Source: Isoetes taiwanensis
Lineage: Eukaryota; Streptophyta; Lycopodiopsida; Isoetales; Isoetaceae
DNA: 64,000 nt
Direction of reading: 5' to 3'
Assembly: GCA_021234155.1 (NCBI GenBank)
Contig: JAJEKV010000784.1
Coordinates: forward strand, 27,807-91,806
In this document: piece by piece, positions 1 through 12,190 of the stretch
Layout of the letters: every line of letters starts with the position of its first letter
Position numbering within the stretch: position 1 is the first letter of the stretch
Notes under the pieces: generated by a model
Databases searched by the model: none
Seen by the model: only the letters and a program-made list of their open reading frames with translations
Told to the model about the DNA's origin: nothing
Made by a program: the position numbers and the translations under genes

Positions 1-1195
1 TGGGATGCCAATGGCAAGAGGCCTAAAAGCAAATCAAATTCAAAATATATTATAGACATGTGGAAAGACATAGCACATTGTTCATCTTAATACATGAGAT
101 CTTGTACTTGTAATACATATCTTTCATCTTAATACATAACATTACTATATTTGTGATCATATATAACCGCTACATCTTTAATATATAAATGCATACATGA
201 TTCATAGATAAGATGGTCGAAGTGCTTATATGTTGAGCAATTGATTCAATCATCTTGAGGATCTGTAGTAGTGATCCCCGATATCTCATAGCTCATGCGC
301 GCCAGAAGCCATATCGGATGGATCATAACACGAATTGGCGCGGGGCAATGAATCTGGCGCCCAAAGCTTTTCTTAGCGGAGTAGGGATCAAGAAGAAGAT
401 GCCTATCTAGGCAACCAACAAGATCGAGTGGCTCATCGAGCACTTGATCGCCTCGATGTGGTGAATAGAAGAAGGAAAATAATCCATGGGAGGCGAATGA
501 CCTCTAGCCAGAATGGAGTTTGTTTTATAGTGAAGTAAAATTATTGATGTGAATTATTGGGGTGGACTGTAGCGCCATCATTGGCGTATACAAGTATCAT
601 GTACTGCATACGGTATGATTCTATCATGTACTTTCTATACATCAACTAATATTCACTATGCTTATATTATATATATCCTTAACGGATACACAAATCATAA
701 GTGCTTATATTATTATATCCTTAAGGGTATACATATCATAGATGATTCTTTCGTCATTCTTTGCTTGACTAATATAGGTGTGATTGAAAATAAAAGGCAG
801 CTTGCATAGTTCATAGGTACTCATGTCATTATTATATCCTTAGCGCATATCTGATTCACTCATCATCAACATCAAAAGCACGTGATGCTATTCAGCTCAA
901 AGATCTCCTCGATGAGGGAAGCCAATAAAGGTGGACCTTAACGAAAGTGAGCTTCACGCAAGCACTCAGCAGGACCATCTGCTTTGGACTGCAAACCATG
1001 GATCAAGTTTGATACCATTTACGTAGCATTCACTTACAGGATCATTATAGCTAAGGTAGCTTTGAAGGATTGGATGTTCTGAGACTGATCGGGGCAAGGG
1101 AAGCCATGGGAGATGAATGAGCCTCTACCGATGCCGGGATGGGAGCTTTTTATAGTGAAGTAAAAAATTATTGATGTGAATTATTGGTGTTCATT
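1..1195. other. AT-rich repeat sequence, no recognisable gene
   Basis: No reading frame here resembles a family I know. Two segments (about 465-575 and 1085-1190) share the same string of phrases: a CATGGGAG stretch, then TTTTATAGTGAAGTAAAA and TTATTGATGTGAATTATTGG. They are therefore diverged copies of one repeat. Between them, several 'TATATCCTTA' phrases recur around 670-840. The short minus-strand frame at 246-443 is open but has no motif I can name. Confidence 0.5.
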
Positions 1196-1230
1196 GCCTT
1201 TATGATGTACCATACATGTATATGATCCAA

Positions 1231-1325
1231 TAATTTCTATGTATATACTATCAATAATTTTGGTGAGTATATACCATCAATAATTTTGGTGGGTATACCA
1301 TCAATAATTTTGGTGGGTATAAATA
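1231..1325. repeat. minisatellite, about 29-bp unit
   Basis: The phrase ATCAATAATTTTGGTG followed by a GTATA-rich spacer occurs three times in a row with small differences. The start of the run is slightly diverged. Confidence 0.8.
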
Positions 1326-1654
1326 TACATCAAATTGCCGAGTCAAAAGCAACATTGGCCTCCGTCTAGCTATGACTTATTACGGTCTTGAAGCATTGAT
1401 TCTATCACTTGCAAGATGAATCATGAGGACTTCAAGCGGTGCCGCGAAATGCAGATATACCGCTTGAAGGCGGCTCACCATTGTTGCTCTCAATCCTCGC
1501 CATTATCCCGATCCGTCGATGTTATCATCCATCTCCCCGTGGAATAGGAGTATCAAATGTTCATGATCGAAAAAGGATCTCCGGAGTATACGCTAGTTCT
1601 CGATCATTCAGAGTAATAGTAGAAGAATAATATTACTTGTTATCTTATTGTAAT

Positions 1655-1925
1655 CTGGTTGTGTTAGTATACAAATGCGGTACACATAACCTTTTGTAAT
1701 ACACATAACCGTAATATAAGTAATAGTAAAATAATAGTACTTGTTATCTTATTGTAATCACGGTTGTACTCTTATTGTTATCTTATTGTAATCTTATTGT
1801 TATCAGGTATACATAACCTTTTGTAATACACATAACCATAGTATGCAACAGGTATACATAACCTTTTGTAATACACATAACCATACTATAAGTATTGAGG
1901 TATACATAACCCTCCAAGGTATACT
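1655..1925. repeat. AT-rich tandem repeat array
   Basis: Short phrases such as TACACATAACC, CTTTTGTAA and TTATCTTATTGTAATC recur many times in irregular order. It looks like a decayed minisatellite. No coding potential is visible. Confidence 0.7.
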
Positions 1926-3345
1926 ATATAAAAATTATTCCAACTTGTCTTCAGAATTCCAACTTTAATGAAACTCTGCTTTAGCTTGCATATCTTACAG
2001 TGGAGGCTCTTCTACTTGACATGGGTTTTGTAAACTTAAATCTTGGTATCCTTAAATATAAGCATTAAAATCTGCTAGTAATGTTTAAAAAACCCACGTG
2101 TAGGTTTGGATCACCGTATCAAAGTGCAACGTTCGAGAACTGGTTGCACCTCAAATTATATATTCCCAAAATGCCAATATAAGTAGGTGATTCCTTGGAT
2201 AATGCAAATGGACAAGCTCCATCTCAACCTAAATACCAACCGAAGCAATAAAAAATAAAACTTCAACGAAGTTGTGGGCAATGTTTAGCCTTTGAAACGC
2301 AACTAGCTCCACCTCAATGCGATTTTTGGAAGAACAATATAACTTGAAAACTATATAACTTAGAACAGGTTGGGCAATGTTTGGAGGTAAGGATTGGGCA
2401 ATGTTTGGAGGTAAGGAAGTAGCCATGTTGGATTTGGGTGATCAATGGGTTTTCAAAACAAGTTCTATTAGATGACACCTTGACTATATTTTAACTTGAA
2501 TGCACTATATTTTGTTTGTCACTTTGCTTTTTCATTAGATGTATAAAATGTATCAATGTGGGAAACTTTTTGGCCTTGCTTCTTCTCATTAGATGTATCA
2601 ACGTCGAGGGGGAACCTTTTTAGACTTATCAATTTTCCTAATGTTTCCCTAAGTAGTCGATATTTAACATACTTTAAGTTTCCTAATGTAATTTAGTATC
2701 ATCAAAATCTCCCTAAAAATCTTCCCTCGCCATAGACCAATTTGAATAGAAAAATTTTGCAATTTCAATTGGAAAAATCTTCTTTACCTGGAGTTTGCCT
2801 AACATTGGAATGGATGTGGTTACAAAGCACTCTTAAGAACATAAGGGGAGCACACTATAACTTGAATAGTTTGTGGCAATTGTTGGAGGTAAAGGAGGTG
2901 TTATATTGGACTTGGTGATAAATGGATTTATAATTTCTTGTTAAGAACAGCAAAAGCCTTTAAATCACAATCAAACCTCATTGTGTATTGGATTGTTGGA
3001 ATAATTTCGCAAAGCAATGATTTATAGTAACGTTACAATAACGAAAAATCTTCATGGACAATTAACCAACGGTCTCCAACTTCGACTAGTGATTCACTGC
3101 GGCTAAGGGCCTTTCCATTAGATAAGTCAGAGCAAAAAGACAAAAGAATTGATTCCGATTAGCAAAACCGAGCAAAAGAACTAAGCACCAAGCAAATTTA
3201 GAGGCACGACACGCCCCATGCAAATCGAACACCTTGCAACATTTCGTCAATTCCTAAAACAACCGATGATATAAACCCCGAAAGCAACCTCTCGATCACA
3301 AACCCGATCTATTAGGTAGATTCGAATCACAGCGATTCTTTCCAT
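1926..3345. other. unassigned sequence with a 24-bp tandem duplication
   Basis: I see no gene here. A 24-bp phrase beginning TTGGGCAATG is duplicated exactly at 2370-2393 and 2394-2417. The short minus-strand frame 2229-2426 owes its internal peptide repeat to this duplication. Related 'TTGTTGGAGGTAA' phrases occur near 2880, so the segment is probably old repeat sequence. Confidence 0.5.
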
Positions 3346-3354
3346 GCATGTTGG

Positions 3355-5147
3355 ACATGTAGAGATCAACATGCAAGTGTTGCATGCAACTTTTAATTTG
3401 AAGAGGTTTATCAAACGTGGATTTCATATTGCCAATTGCTCTCATAAAAGGTATTGGTAAGTACTAAATATAAGCTCTCTATTTTTCTATTGAAAAATAA
3501 AAGGGTAAACAATTAGGGCATAGATAATTAACGATTGAGCATTGTATACCCTAGAAATTATGCTCGTTGCTGAGAACTTGAGAACGGCGGACAGATTTCC
3601 GGCTTCCCATTCTCTGATGATCAGTGCCTAAGCATTCAATCCTGAAGGAAACGCTTTGAAGTAGATTCTGATAGAAGCACTCTGAAGTAGATTCTGATAG
3701 AAGTGCTCTGAAGCAAGATGACGAAGAAGCAAGATGACGAAGGTGCAATGCAAAATGCCTGGAGCTTGCTGTAGATACCTCTTGGAGCTTTGTAGAACCT
3801 TTTGGAGCTTTGTAGCAGATGATTCGGGATATAAGAAGAAGAATATTTTGTTGCAGAGGCCTTTGCAGTTGCCATTTGTAACATAGCCCTTAATTGAAAT
3901 ACTTGGAGTATTCTGCATTTGCCTGGAGAGTATGCAAAATTACTTCGTTTTGCAAAAGCCTGAAGAGTGATGTTGGCTTGAACAGAGTCTATTCTCCATC
4001 CCTGAAGAATTTTTGAAGCTTCGAATGATATGGAGCAGCTTATAAACAGGTTTTATGCATATTTCATTCTTTGGTTTTTAACCATCGCTGAGCAAGCATG
4101 CATTGTGGTAGGTGTTCACAGTTTTAGAATACTGGAGAACTTAGACCTGCACATATATAGTAACAGCATTTTGCGCTTAGCAAGATATCTACATATTGAT
4201 AGTTATCTAGAATTAATGCTGGAAGAAGTTTTCTGCAGGGTTTTAATTCCGTTTGTGTTGCACTAGCTCCTAGTTGTTGCATAATATAGAATTTATAGAT
4301 CAAGCTCTTGTATGAGCAATACACAGATGCTATATAGGTCTGATATAGTCAGGTTCTATGATTATTTTAGAACATGCAAATACATGTAATGATACAGACT
4401 GTATCAAGCTTAATGTGTATTAACAGGAATTTACATCTGTTCGAGCAGTTGCTAGGATTTCTCCTTCTATTCTTTTAGTTAAATTTGGCTAGAAGGGCAA
4501 GAGGCACAATGGGTAATCAGTGATAAATTGAAAATCCCAATGTACCTTTTGGCCCTTGCCCCGACAATCACGTTTTCACGCCAACGTGGTCTTGATTGGC
4601 TGCAGGTACGGGATTTTCTTCCCATTGTTCCTTTTGCTTTTGTAGTTGGATTTGGCTGGAAGAATGATGGAGATCTTGCTCACTTTTTTGCGGAACTTGT
4701 CACTAAGAAGTTCACGTTGACAAAGGCATCACATAAACGGTTTTTCTAGAATATTATCATTTTAGCTTTGCTTTCTAGCAAGAGTCTGTGACTAGGAAAG
4801 ATCAAACTTGTAATTACAATACTATTTGCTACATTAGTCTCCAGATATTGGATCAACAGGAGGCGTAACGGATAAATGCTTATTGCAATGATCTATGATC
4901 AATACATATTGAAATGCTTAAATATTGACGAGATATTAATGATAAAAGTATTTTTGTTGAAATAATAAGATTTTGCTGTTACTTTATGGATGACCAAATG
5001 CTATATTGGCTGAAATTACAATAATGAACAAGTAAAAATGGGTAAAAGGATACTATGCCAGAAATGCTCATACTGGTAGTAGGATGATAATACTGCCAAG
5101 AGATTGACTGAGGCAGATGTCTGGTCTAGGTTTACTAGTTCAGGCTG
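3355..5147 (+). repeat. repeat block P, copy 1
   Basis: This block starts at GCATGTTGG (about 3346-3357) and runs to GGTTTACTAGTTCAG. It matches 6047-7670 plus 9317-9525 nearly phrase for phrase. A conserved open stretch in both copies ends in an ideal splice donor (TATTG then GTAAGT, near 3459 and 6159), which suggests the block may have begun as genic sequence. The frames 4030-4266 and 4528-4749 have no recognisable domain. This copy keeps many more CTG/CAG triplets than copy 2 and is probably the better representation of the true sequence. Confidence 0.75.
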
Positions 5148-6046
5148 GGTTTTTTTTAGATACTTCATCACATTGGAGATATCCGGTGTTGTCCTCTACC
5201 TATTGGCTAGTTGTATGAGCACTTATGCTGTCCTAAGCTGCAACTTAGGAAAAGTAAAGTATATGGCTGGATGCATTGATATTTCTAGTAGACAACATAG
5301 TGATTTTGCAAAGTTACATTTTTTTTAGATATTACTTATGCAGGATGCATGTGATGAGGAAGAATATGAGGTGATACCACCTACATGGTAATATGGAAAC
5401 TTGCAAATGCAGACAAGATAAGATTGGCCATGAGACTTGACACTATACTTATGCCAGTTGGCTCTATAGTGTATTCCAGTTAGCTATACATTTTTCAGCT
5501 AGACACGAGGCTTGACACTATATGTATGCCAGTTGGCTCTATAGTTGCCTACTTTACATATGCCAGTTGGCTATATAAATATGTGAATATGACAGCACAC
5601 GCCAGCACAGTGGTGCTTTAGCTAGTGCTCTAATCTCTAAAAACTCCATTAACAAGATATGTTCTAAATCTAGAATCTCCTTTTGCTTTAAATTATGGGA
5701 TGATGCTTAACCCCTGCTGTGGCAGTGGGGGTTAGCTCTCCACATGGTCACAGATTGATACTATCAAGGTGTGTTTACCCTCATTCCACGGTAGGTGGTA
5801 GGGTTTTTTTTATTGCAATGATGGCAATTTCGTTGGCTGTGCAAGGCATGTTTGGCTGAGCAACTGAGCAACATGCACCTCAGACTTTAGGTTCCCCTTT
5901 GGGTATATTCAAGGGCAAAGGTCCTTTATGAAGCTATATTTGCTTATTCTAAATTCCTTGATATGGGATATTGTTATGAAAGTCAAAAACTTGCTTCATC
6001 TAATATTTATTATGTTAAAGCATATGCATGCATCTTTTTCTAAAAT
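5148..6046. other. unassigned sequence, partly repeated at 7.77-8.10 kb
   Basis: No gene is recognised. Phrases at about 5460-5790 (ATGCCAGTTGGC, GTTGCCTACTTTACA, AAATTATGGGATGAT, CAAGGTGTGTTTACCCTC) reappear in the same order at about 7795-8090, inside what should be LINE sequence. The frame 5928-6161 runs into copy 2 of block P. Confidence 0.55.
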
Positions 6047-7670
6047 GCATGTTGGAGATGTAGAGATCAACATGCAAGTGTTGCATGCAACTTTTAATTT
6101 GAAGAGGTTTATCAAACGTGGATTTCATATTGCCAATTGCTCTCATAAAAGGTATTGGTAAGTACTAAATATAAGGTCTCTATTTTTCTATTGAAAAAAA
6201 AAGGGTAAACAATTAGGGCATAGATAATTAACGATTGAGCATTGTATACCCTAGAAATTATGGGTGGTTCATGGAGAACTTGAGAGGAGGAGCACTTCCC
6301 ATTCTCGATGATGTGGTCCTAAGCATTCAATCCGAAGGTGTTGCCTCCGCTTTAAAGTAGATTTTAGAAGCACTACGAAGCAAGATCGTGAAGAAGCAAG
6401 ATGGCGAAGGTGCAATCATTCTCATTCTCATTCATCCTAGATTCCATTTTATACGAAAGCAAGATGGCGAAGAAGCAAGATGCGCGAAGTGTAAAGGTGC
6501 AATGCAAAATGCATTGATTTCTTTGCCCGAGATACCTCTTGGAGCTTTGTAGAACCTTTTGGAGCTTTGCAGAGGGATGATTCGGGATATAAGAAGAAGA
6601 ATATTTTGTGTTGCATGAGTCCTGGCAAAGCGGTTGCCATTTGTAACATAGCCCTTAATTGAAATACTTGGAGGTCATTTTGTCGAGAGTATGCAAAATT
6701 ACTTCATTTTGCAAAAGAGGGCGAAGAGTGATGTTATTTGATCAGTCTATTCTCCATCCGAAGAGAAAAATTTTTGAATCTTCAATGGGCAGACTCTTTT
6801 TATGCATATTTCATTCTTTGGTTTTTAACCATGTTGAGCAAGCATGCATTTGGTAGGTGTTCAAATGTTTTTAGAATCTTGGAGAACTTGACACATATAT
6901 GTGACATTTGGGAGCAAGATATCTACATATTGATAGTTATCTAGAAAATCTTTGGAAGAAGTGCTCATGGTTTTAATTCCGTTTGTGTTGCACTAGCTCC
7001 TAGTTGTTGCATAATATGAATTTATAGATCAAGCTCTTGTATGAGCAATTCTCCATCGGATGCTATATAGTCCCCGATATAGTCTTTCTATGATTATTTT
7101 AGAACATGCAAATACATGTCCACATTCATCAAAAAAAATTTAATGATAAATTTTTTGTTGAATTAATAAGATTTCGGCGGTTGCTTTATGGATTTCTCCT
7201 TCTATTCTTTTGGTTAAATTTGGCAAGAATGAACAAGTAAAAATGGGTAAAAGGATACTATGAAAATGCAATGTACCTTTTGGTAGTAGGATGATACCGT
7301 CGCCAAGGGATTAACGAGGCGGATGTCCGGTGCGGGATTTTCTTCCCATTGTTCCAGCCGGCTTTTTTAGTTGGATTTCATCACATGGAAGAATGATGGA
7401 GATCTTCCTCACTACCTGGAACTTGTCACTGAGCATCTTATGTTTGACAAAGGCATCACATAGAAAAGTTTTTCTAGAATATTATCATTTTAGCTTTGCT
7501 TTGAGCAATTTCTAGTAGACTAGGATAGTCATTTTGTAATTACAATACTATTTTTTAGATTAGTCTCGGATATTGGATGCATGTGATGAGGAAGAATATG
7601 GATAAATGCTTATTGCAATGATCTATATCAATACATATTGAAATGCTTAAATATTGATATTAATGATAAA
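6047..7670 (+). repeat. repeat block P, copy 2 (left part, before the LINE)
   Basis: This is the second copy of the block at 3355-5147. It continues at 9317-9525 after a LINE insertion. Many of its differences from copy 1 fall at CTG/CAG triplets. Several patches look borrowed from elsewhere in the window: the phrase near 6265-6350 resembles 8523-8600, and TCCACATTCATC plus an A-run near 7120 resembles the LINE tail at 9293. The copy therefore reads as a mosaic, not as a simply diverged duplicate. Confidence 0.7.
7659..7670. repeat. target-site duplication, left copy
   Basis: ATTAATGATAAA occurs here and again at 9317-9328, just after the poly(A). In copy 1 of block P the same word occurs once, uninterrupted, near 4935. 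The 12-bp duplication fits target-primed reverse transcription by a LINE. Confidence 0.85.
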
Positions 7671-9316
7671 GTTCCTCATGGGAAGGCAACTTGCTTCTAG
7701 GCATTCGGTTGGTATACACCTCTCATCTCGGTGATAGTGGGATGTCATTATTAAGGGGTTGGATAGGCATTTTTCAAATTTTAGGCTAAGTTATCCACAC
7801 TATACATATGCCGGTTGGTGGCTATAGTTGCCTACTTTACACATGTCTACATGGCATCCAAATTTGTGAATATGATCAAAGACACGACTCATTGTTTGCT
7901 TTAACTAGTGCTTCATCGGGGTCGAAAAAACTCCATTGTTAAAGATATGTTCTAAAATCTAGAATGTATTTTGCTTTAAATTATGGGATGATTCACTTTC
8001 TTCTCGAGCAAGGTGCTGATTTCTAAGTTCTCCACATGGATTCTCAATAATTGATATAATTCAAGGTGTGTTTACCCTCATTTACGGGTCTTTACAAAGG
8101 TGCATTTTTTGGCTCTCCATCCATTAAGCCTCTCCTCCCATGGGCATTATTCTATCCACTTTTCCATATCCTAATGCATCTCCTTTCCTCAAGGGGTTGC
8201 TAAGCGCTTGGGAGACTTTGACTTTGTTTTGAGTTCCATCCAATGGCCCACACAGATCCTGATCCGGGGTTGTTGGTGGATCCCTTTGGGTGATGGTCAT
8301 GCAGATTGTCCCCCCGGTCTCTTTGTCCATCCATTGACGAATAACGTCGGTGGCGGCGAAAGCAGTGTGCTCACCGGTATCGCATGGTATAATGAGACAA
8401 GATTGTTGGACGTGGAATGAGTTCAAATTGAAGTTCCTTCTCCTTCGTTGGGACCGGAGCATTTGGAAAAAGTGGCTGATACACTTCCTCCACACCCACA
8501 AACGCGTGGCTCCCCGACTACGGGTGGTTCATGGCAGTGTTAAGGAGGAGCACCCGGTGCACTTTCGATGTATGTGGTCCGCTTCATCCCGAGGTGTTGC
8601 CTCCATCGCTAAAGTGGCCTTTAGTTATCCCCGAGCCTCTCATCGTAAAGCAGTCTGGCGATGGGTATGGGATAAATTGCTTCATCCTAAGCTATCCATT
8701 TTATGGTGGCAGATCACTCATAGATGCGCGTGGGGAGTTGTTCATTGATTTCGGCCCGGAAGTCTACGTGATCGCGCCCTCTTTGCACACAGAGGGATGA
8801 GACAATTGAGCACTGCTTTTTCTTGTGTCACCATGTTCGACCTGCTTGGCAGTGGCTTCTGAGTCTTTTCCATTATGACTTGAATAGTCAGCAGGTCCTT
8901 TTGTCAGTCTATCCTAGTTCTTGGGACAAGTTGGCAAAGAGAGCTTTCCACTTAGCATCTGCTTGGATCATCGGGTCCATCCGAAGAGACGAAATCTCCT
9001 CATCTTCAAGGGACAAAGCTCTTTTCGTGATACTTAAGTGCTTAGCGATGCCCGTAGTCGCATTGTGAAGGCGCATAAATGTTCTTCCTTGAAGGATGAC
9101 ATCAAATGTGTCATTTGGGAACAATATCTTGATTCACACCTACTCATAGCAAGCGGTTTGTGCTCATGGTGATCTCGTATTCTCCGCTTTTCTATGTTAT
9201 GTATGTGGTGGGTAGTGTTGCTCTAGTGGATATCTTCTCTCCTTTGGGTTTTGAGTCCCCATGTACTCTTTGTATTCTTTTGAGTAATAAAGGTCCACAT
9301 TCATCAAAAAAAAAAA
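7671..9316 (+). mobile_element. 5'-truncated LINE (L1-type) with poly(A) tail
   Basis: This is the 3' end of a plant L1-like non-LTR retrotransposon. Near 7740-7800 a translation resembles the thumb of LINE reverse transcriptase (IIKGLDRHFSNF). From about 8640 to 8870 comes a zf-RVT-like region (family PF13966): VWRWVWDKLLHPKLSILWWQ, then after a frameshift ETIEHCFFLC followed by a Trp. The element ends in an AATAAA-type motif near 9286 and an A-run at about 9306-9317. It is flanked by 12-bp duplications of ATTAATGATAAA. It is far shorter than a full L1 of about 6 kb and has frameshifts, so it is dead. Odd: about 7795-8090 matches sequence from 5460-5790 that does not belong in a LINE. Confidence 0.85.
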
Positions 9317-9525
9317 ATTAATGATAAAAGTATTTTTGTTGAAATAATAAGATTTTGCTGTTACTTTATGGATGACCAAATGCTATATTAGCTGAAATTA
9401 CAAGAATGAACAAGTAAAAATGGGACTATGCCAGAAATGCTCATACTGGTAGTAGGATGATAATACTGCCAAGGGATTGACTGAGGCAAATGTCCGGGTC
9501 TAGGTTTACTAGTTCAGTTTTTTTT
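9317..9525 (+). repeat. repeat block P, copy 2 (right part, after the LINE)
   Basis: This continues copy 2 of block P from ATTAATGATAAA to GGTTTACTAGTTCAG. It matches copy 1 at about 4935-5147. Together with the left part it restores one uninterrupted copy, which confirms the limits of the LINE. Confidence 0.85.
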
Positions 9526-11700
9526 TTTTTTTTACAAATGTAATGATGGTAAGCATTTATACTTGTTGACTCAGGGTTTTATTTGACTTGTTACATTGAA
9601 CTGGCATAAATCTTAACTGGTTTGTAACTTATGATTAATGAAAATTGGTGGTTAATGTGACTGGCTACATTTGTGCTATGGTAAAAAATTTCAACCATCT
9701 TGGCAAAAGGAAAAAATGGATTATCTTTGCCTTACCTAAAGTTGTAATGCAGAGTTTTGGCGACCTCTGGAAAATGTAAGTTTGTTGGATATAGTTTGCA
9801 ATCTGACTATTAAGCAGATACATGGCTTAGGGCTTGTACACATGTTTTACTAGCATTCGATATTTCCTTTGGGTACTTTTTTATGTCTAATTTTATTGCT
9901 TGATGTTTGACAAACTTCTGAAAATGGACGATCGTTGGGTCTATTGATCACGATCACAAATTAGGGTTGCCCGGATTGGGTGTTGCCCGGATATATATGC
10001 TGTTGGGTTTATTCGGCCGAATTAGGGTTGCCCGGATTTGAGTGTTGCAGGGTGTACATCGGGCCGGGTATTCGCTAAGTATTAAGTATTCCTACTGGAC
10101 ATCCTTCATGCATTCTAATCTCTTACAATATGGATGGATCTACAAGGTTGAGAGCTGTGAATTATTCTTTGAAGAAGCAGATTTCTGGAACTAACTCCTA
10201 CGATGCATTCACTATACAATTTACATCCAACGCGGATCAATTTGGATGCGGACAAGGAAATGGAGATTATTTCCCATGCCCAACATCTTCACAGGTTTGG
10301 GCTAGTTTTTAATTCTTACATGATGTTTCTAAATTCTTATATGCTTTGGCTACACGGCTTAGGAGATTTTAGCTGGTGTATGGCACGGATTACTATGTAT
10401 TCTATTTATAGACTTCTTATTTCGTTATGTTAAATGGCCAAGATGGCCCTCACTGCTATTGTCTTAATAGACCAAAAGGCTAACAATTATTGGATTTATA
10501 GATAAAAGGGCTTTTAAGGTTTCTGGATGGTAAGCTGGAACATGCAAAATATCTGCCACTCATGGCTTAAGGAATGGGTCTTAACATATTTGCCCCTCTT
10601 ATTAGTAATTGCATGTTTATCTTGGTTGAGGCACATGCAGATCTAATATGCACATTGCTTATCGTAGCAGTATAAATATGCACTAATATGTAGCTGTAAA
10701 TCTACACCTCATGTTTGCTATTGAATGTAGTGGTGGATATCTGTTGTTTAATTTTAAGGCATGAAGTTATAAGTATTCCTGTCATATGCAGCTGATTGCA
10801 TAATTTATTGCAGGACATGGAGCTTTTTAACAGTCTCTTAGAAAATCTGGCTGTTAGCTGCAATTGCCTAGGGCAAACATAAACCATTTAAGTCCTCATA
10901 GATTATTTGAATATGATGCAACTTGATTCGTCTGCAGTATAACTTGTCTGCAGTATTCCGCCACCATTGAAGCAATTTTATGTTGCAGACCTCTATTGAA
11001 TGCTGGTGCAGCAAAATAACTTCCCTAGAACAGTGAGATTAGAGGCATTCTAGTTGTAGTATGCCCAGGTTCTTTGAAAAAAGTTTTTACTCTTAAATCC
11101 TTGTTTCTTTATGTTAGTTACAAGCAAGGTGAAGGGTGATAAACTTAAAAGACCTTTTGACGCCTGCTATCTCTCCTCCGGTTCTAACGCAGGGTCTTTT
11201 ACTCCTTGCTATGTTTCTTGGTGTAAAGAATATGCTTTAAAGATGGATTCCTTGGGAAAAGCAAGTGCTACTCGAGGGTCTTCAAGAGGATCAATTGAAT
11301 GTTATAATATAAGGCAACTACGTTGCTGTGTTTGTCACTACATGTTAAACTGGTTTGTTTTGTACTAGCAGAACTATCAAGGAAATTTTTGGATTTGTTC
11401 TCATTTGAACTCCAAAGAGAGTTGTAATCTTGTAGCATATATTGCTAGCAGTAAAGTTTTTATGGAATATATTGAGTTTAATGGTAACCATATCTTTGGC
11501 CTGAGTACACAGGCACCTCATTGTACTTAGGGCTGCCAATTGTATCATGTTTTGTTCTTGCAAAGATCAATTTATGATAAGAAGTCTAAAGGTCTTAGGA
11601 TCGATAGACTTGAAGGTTTTTTCCTAACTTAGATCCATTGGTTGTACCAGTAGCCAAGATATTGGTTACATTATAGGTGCTGTTTTAAGTCATATTCTTG
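9526..11700 (+). repeat. block X, copy 1 (uninterrupted)
   Basis: This block begins in a T-run and then ACAAATGTAATGATGG, and ends near CTTGAAGGTTTTTT. The same sequence recurs in four pieces between 13.9 and 28.9 kb. Two open stretches are conserved in both copies: one around 10175-10290 (LTPTMHSLYNLHP, KEMEIISHAQ) and one around 11360-11500 (FWICSHLNSKESCNLV, VFMEYIEFNGNHIFGL). The second may follow a splice acceptor (TACTAG). I do not recognise either peptide, so a decayed gene or a transposon ORF are both possible. Internal GGGTTGCCCGGAT phrases near 9965 and 10027 are a small direct repeat. Confidence 0.65.
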
Positions 11701-12190
11701 TTAAACTAATGGATGAGATTTTTATAGGCTACTGGCATTGAGGACAGATTTGATACCAATGACAGTGGATCAAAGAGCCTTGCCATTGGCATTGGCATTG
11801 GCATTGGCGAGTCAATCAAAAAGAGGGAAATCCATCTAGAAGTTAAGGTAACAGGACATTCATTGTTTCTGAAATTATTCCACATGGAAGTTGAATCATA
11901 GGATGTATTTGGTATTTAAAATAGTCCTGTAGCATTTGCCTAGTCTAACTAGCATTTGGTATCTAAAATAGTCCTAGTTATTGTTCCACATGGAAGCTGA
12001 ACTACATAATTTATTTGGCATTTAAAATAGTCTTTTGGCATTCGCCTAGACTAACTCTTATCAAGGTGTACCTTGTTTACCCTTTGATAACAAAGATGAT
12101 ATTTTGAGAAATCTAAGTGACCACTTTGCTGGCCACTTGTTTGCCATTGGGCTTTTCACAAGAAAAATAAATATGCAATAACTGTTATGC
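11701..12190. other. unassigned; possible exon and a hexamer repeat
   Basis: A stretch from about 11730 to 11847 is open, follows TTTTTATAG and is followed by GTAACA, so it has the shape of an exon (it includes DRFDTNDSGSKS). It contains about four copies of the hexamer GCATTG, which produce the alternating Ile-Gly peptide. I cannot assign it to a family. Two diverged copies of a 'CATTTGGTATxTAAAATAGTC' type phrase lie at about 11907-11970 and 12010-12035. Confidence 0.35.

Noticed and set aside
1655-1925. CRISPR-like spacing of short repeats
   Set aside because: The units are irregular, AT-rich and degenerate, with no unique spacers, and this is plant nuclear DNA.
3305-3335. tRNA-like GATTCGAATC
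   Set aside because: No acceptor stem or anticodon arm could be folded around it.
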